DNA of 32,776 nt. It comes from Stutzerimonas xanthomarina (GTDB taxonomy: Bacteria; Pseudomonadota; Gammaproteobacteria; Pseudomonadales; Pseudomonadaceae). Made by a program: the position numbers and the translations under genes. The stretch lies in NCBI RefSeq assembly GCF_003935375.1, contig NZ_RHQM01000028.1, forward strand, positions 1-32,776. The letters are read 5' to 3'. How positions within the stretch are numbered: the first letter of the stretch is position 1; the number at the start of each line of letters is the position of its first letter. Below, one piece after another: positions 32,704 to 32,776 of the stretch. The notes beneath the pieces are model-generated. The model was not told the origin of the DNA and made no database searches. It was given only the letters and a program-made list of their open reading frames with translations.

Positions 32704-32776
32704 GCGTCTAGCCAAGTCATCTTCCCAAGCTGTATCACACGGTGCACGGGTAGGCTGTATCACATGCTGCACGCCT
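32699..32776. mobile_element. Possible left end of an insertion sequence (IS21-like architecture)
   Basis: The sequence from TGTAAGCG at 32699 is unrelated to the interrupted integrase. It holds two 20-bp direct repeats with 18 identities: GCTGTATCACACGGTGCACG (32729-32748) and GCTGTATCACATGCTGCACG (32754-32773), period 25. Insertion elements of the IS21 family start with TG and carry multiple subterminal direct repeats that bind the transposase. No transposase lies in the window, so family and identity are inference. Confidence 0.4.

Noticed and set aside
1..32776. CRISPR array, restriction-modification, toxin-antitoxin or other defence system
   Set aside because: No regularly spaced repeats and no recognisable genes of these kinds; apart from the last 0.9 kb the window is core metabolism and housekeeping.

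Overview
The window is a high-GC gammaproteobacterial chromosome segment. Gene content and order point to the Pseudomonas stutzeri (Stutzerimonas) group. It carries the gyrA-serC-pheA-hisC-tyrA/aroA-cmk-rpsA supraoperon with a fused TyrA-AroA, the Entner-Doudoroff zwf-pgl-eda operon, and an imuA-imuB-dnaE2 mutasome cassette. The species assignment is inference from gene families and order; no database search was possible.

Layout, left to right. Positions 1-240 hold three tandem, leftward, stable-RNA-type promoters that fire out of the window, probably into an rRNA or tRNA operon. Then come mtaD-ubiG-mupP-yciK (+): methylthioadenosine deamination, ubiquinone methylation, peptidoglycan recycling and a short-chain dehydrogenase. 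They are followed by rluB (-) and zwf-pgl-eda (-), which has no adjacent hexR. A translation and cofactor group is next: prmB (-), an isochorismatase-fold hydrolase, an Smr protein and folE (+). After that come a GST and a class I aminotransferase (-), the aminotransferase being divergent from a MarR regulator (+). Positions 14124-25210 are the leftward supraoperon from gyrA down to rpsA, followed upstream by mtnA (-) with a structured leader. The rightward imuA-imuB-dnaE2 operon has a near-perfect LexA box. The last 0.9 kb is mobile-element debris: an integrase C-terminal remnant, a terminator, a 47-nt 3' fragment of tRNA-Pro(GGG) acting as an attachment core, a second integrase cut after 31 codons, and a possible insertion-sequence end.

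Functional links. Chorismate-derived amino acid synthesis (AroA, TyrA, PheA, HisC), serine synthesis (SerC), nucleotide supply (Cmk), translation (S1) and DNA topology (GyrA) lie in one run with several 4-bp overlaps. MtnA and MtaD both act on methylthioadenosine-derived metabolites. As I recall the P. aeruginosa map they are divergent neighbours there; here they are about 24 kb apart, which suggests rearrangement near the rRNA-type promoters at the left edge. ImuA, ImuB and DnaE2 form an SOS-induced error-prone polymerase system.

Most of the window is ordinary core genome. The points most worth a second look are the attenuator-like or small-RNA-like leader upstream of mtnA, the terminator plus hairpins before rpsA, the three tandem stable-RNA promoters, and the tandem attachment-site scar at the right end. 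I found no CRISPR array and no recognisable defence or secretion system.
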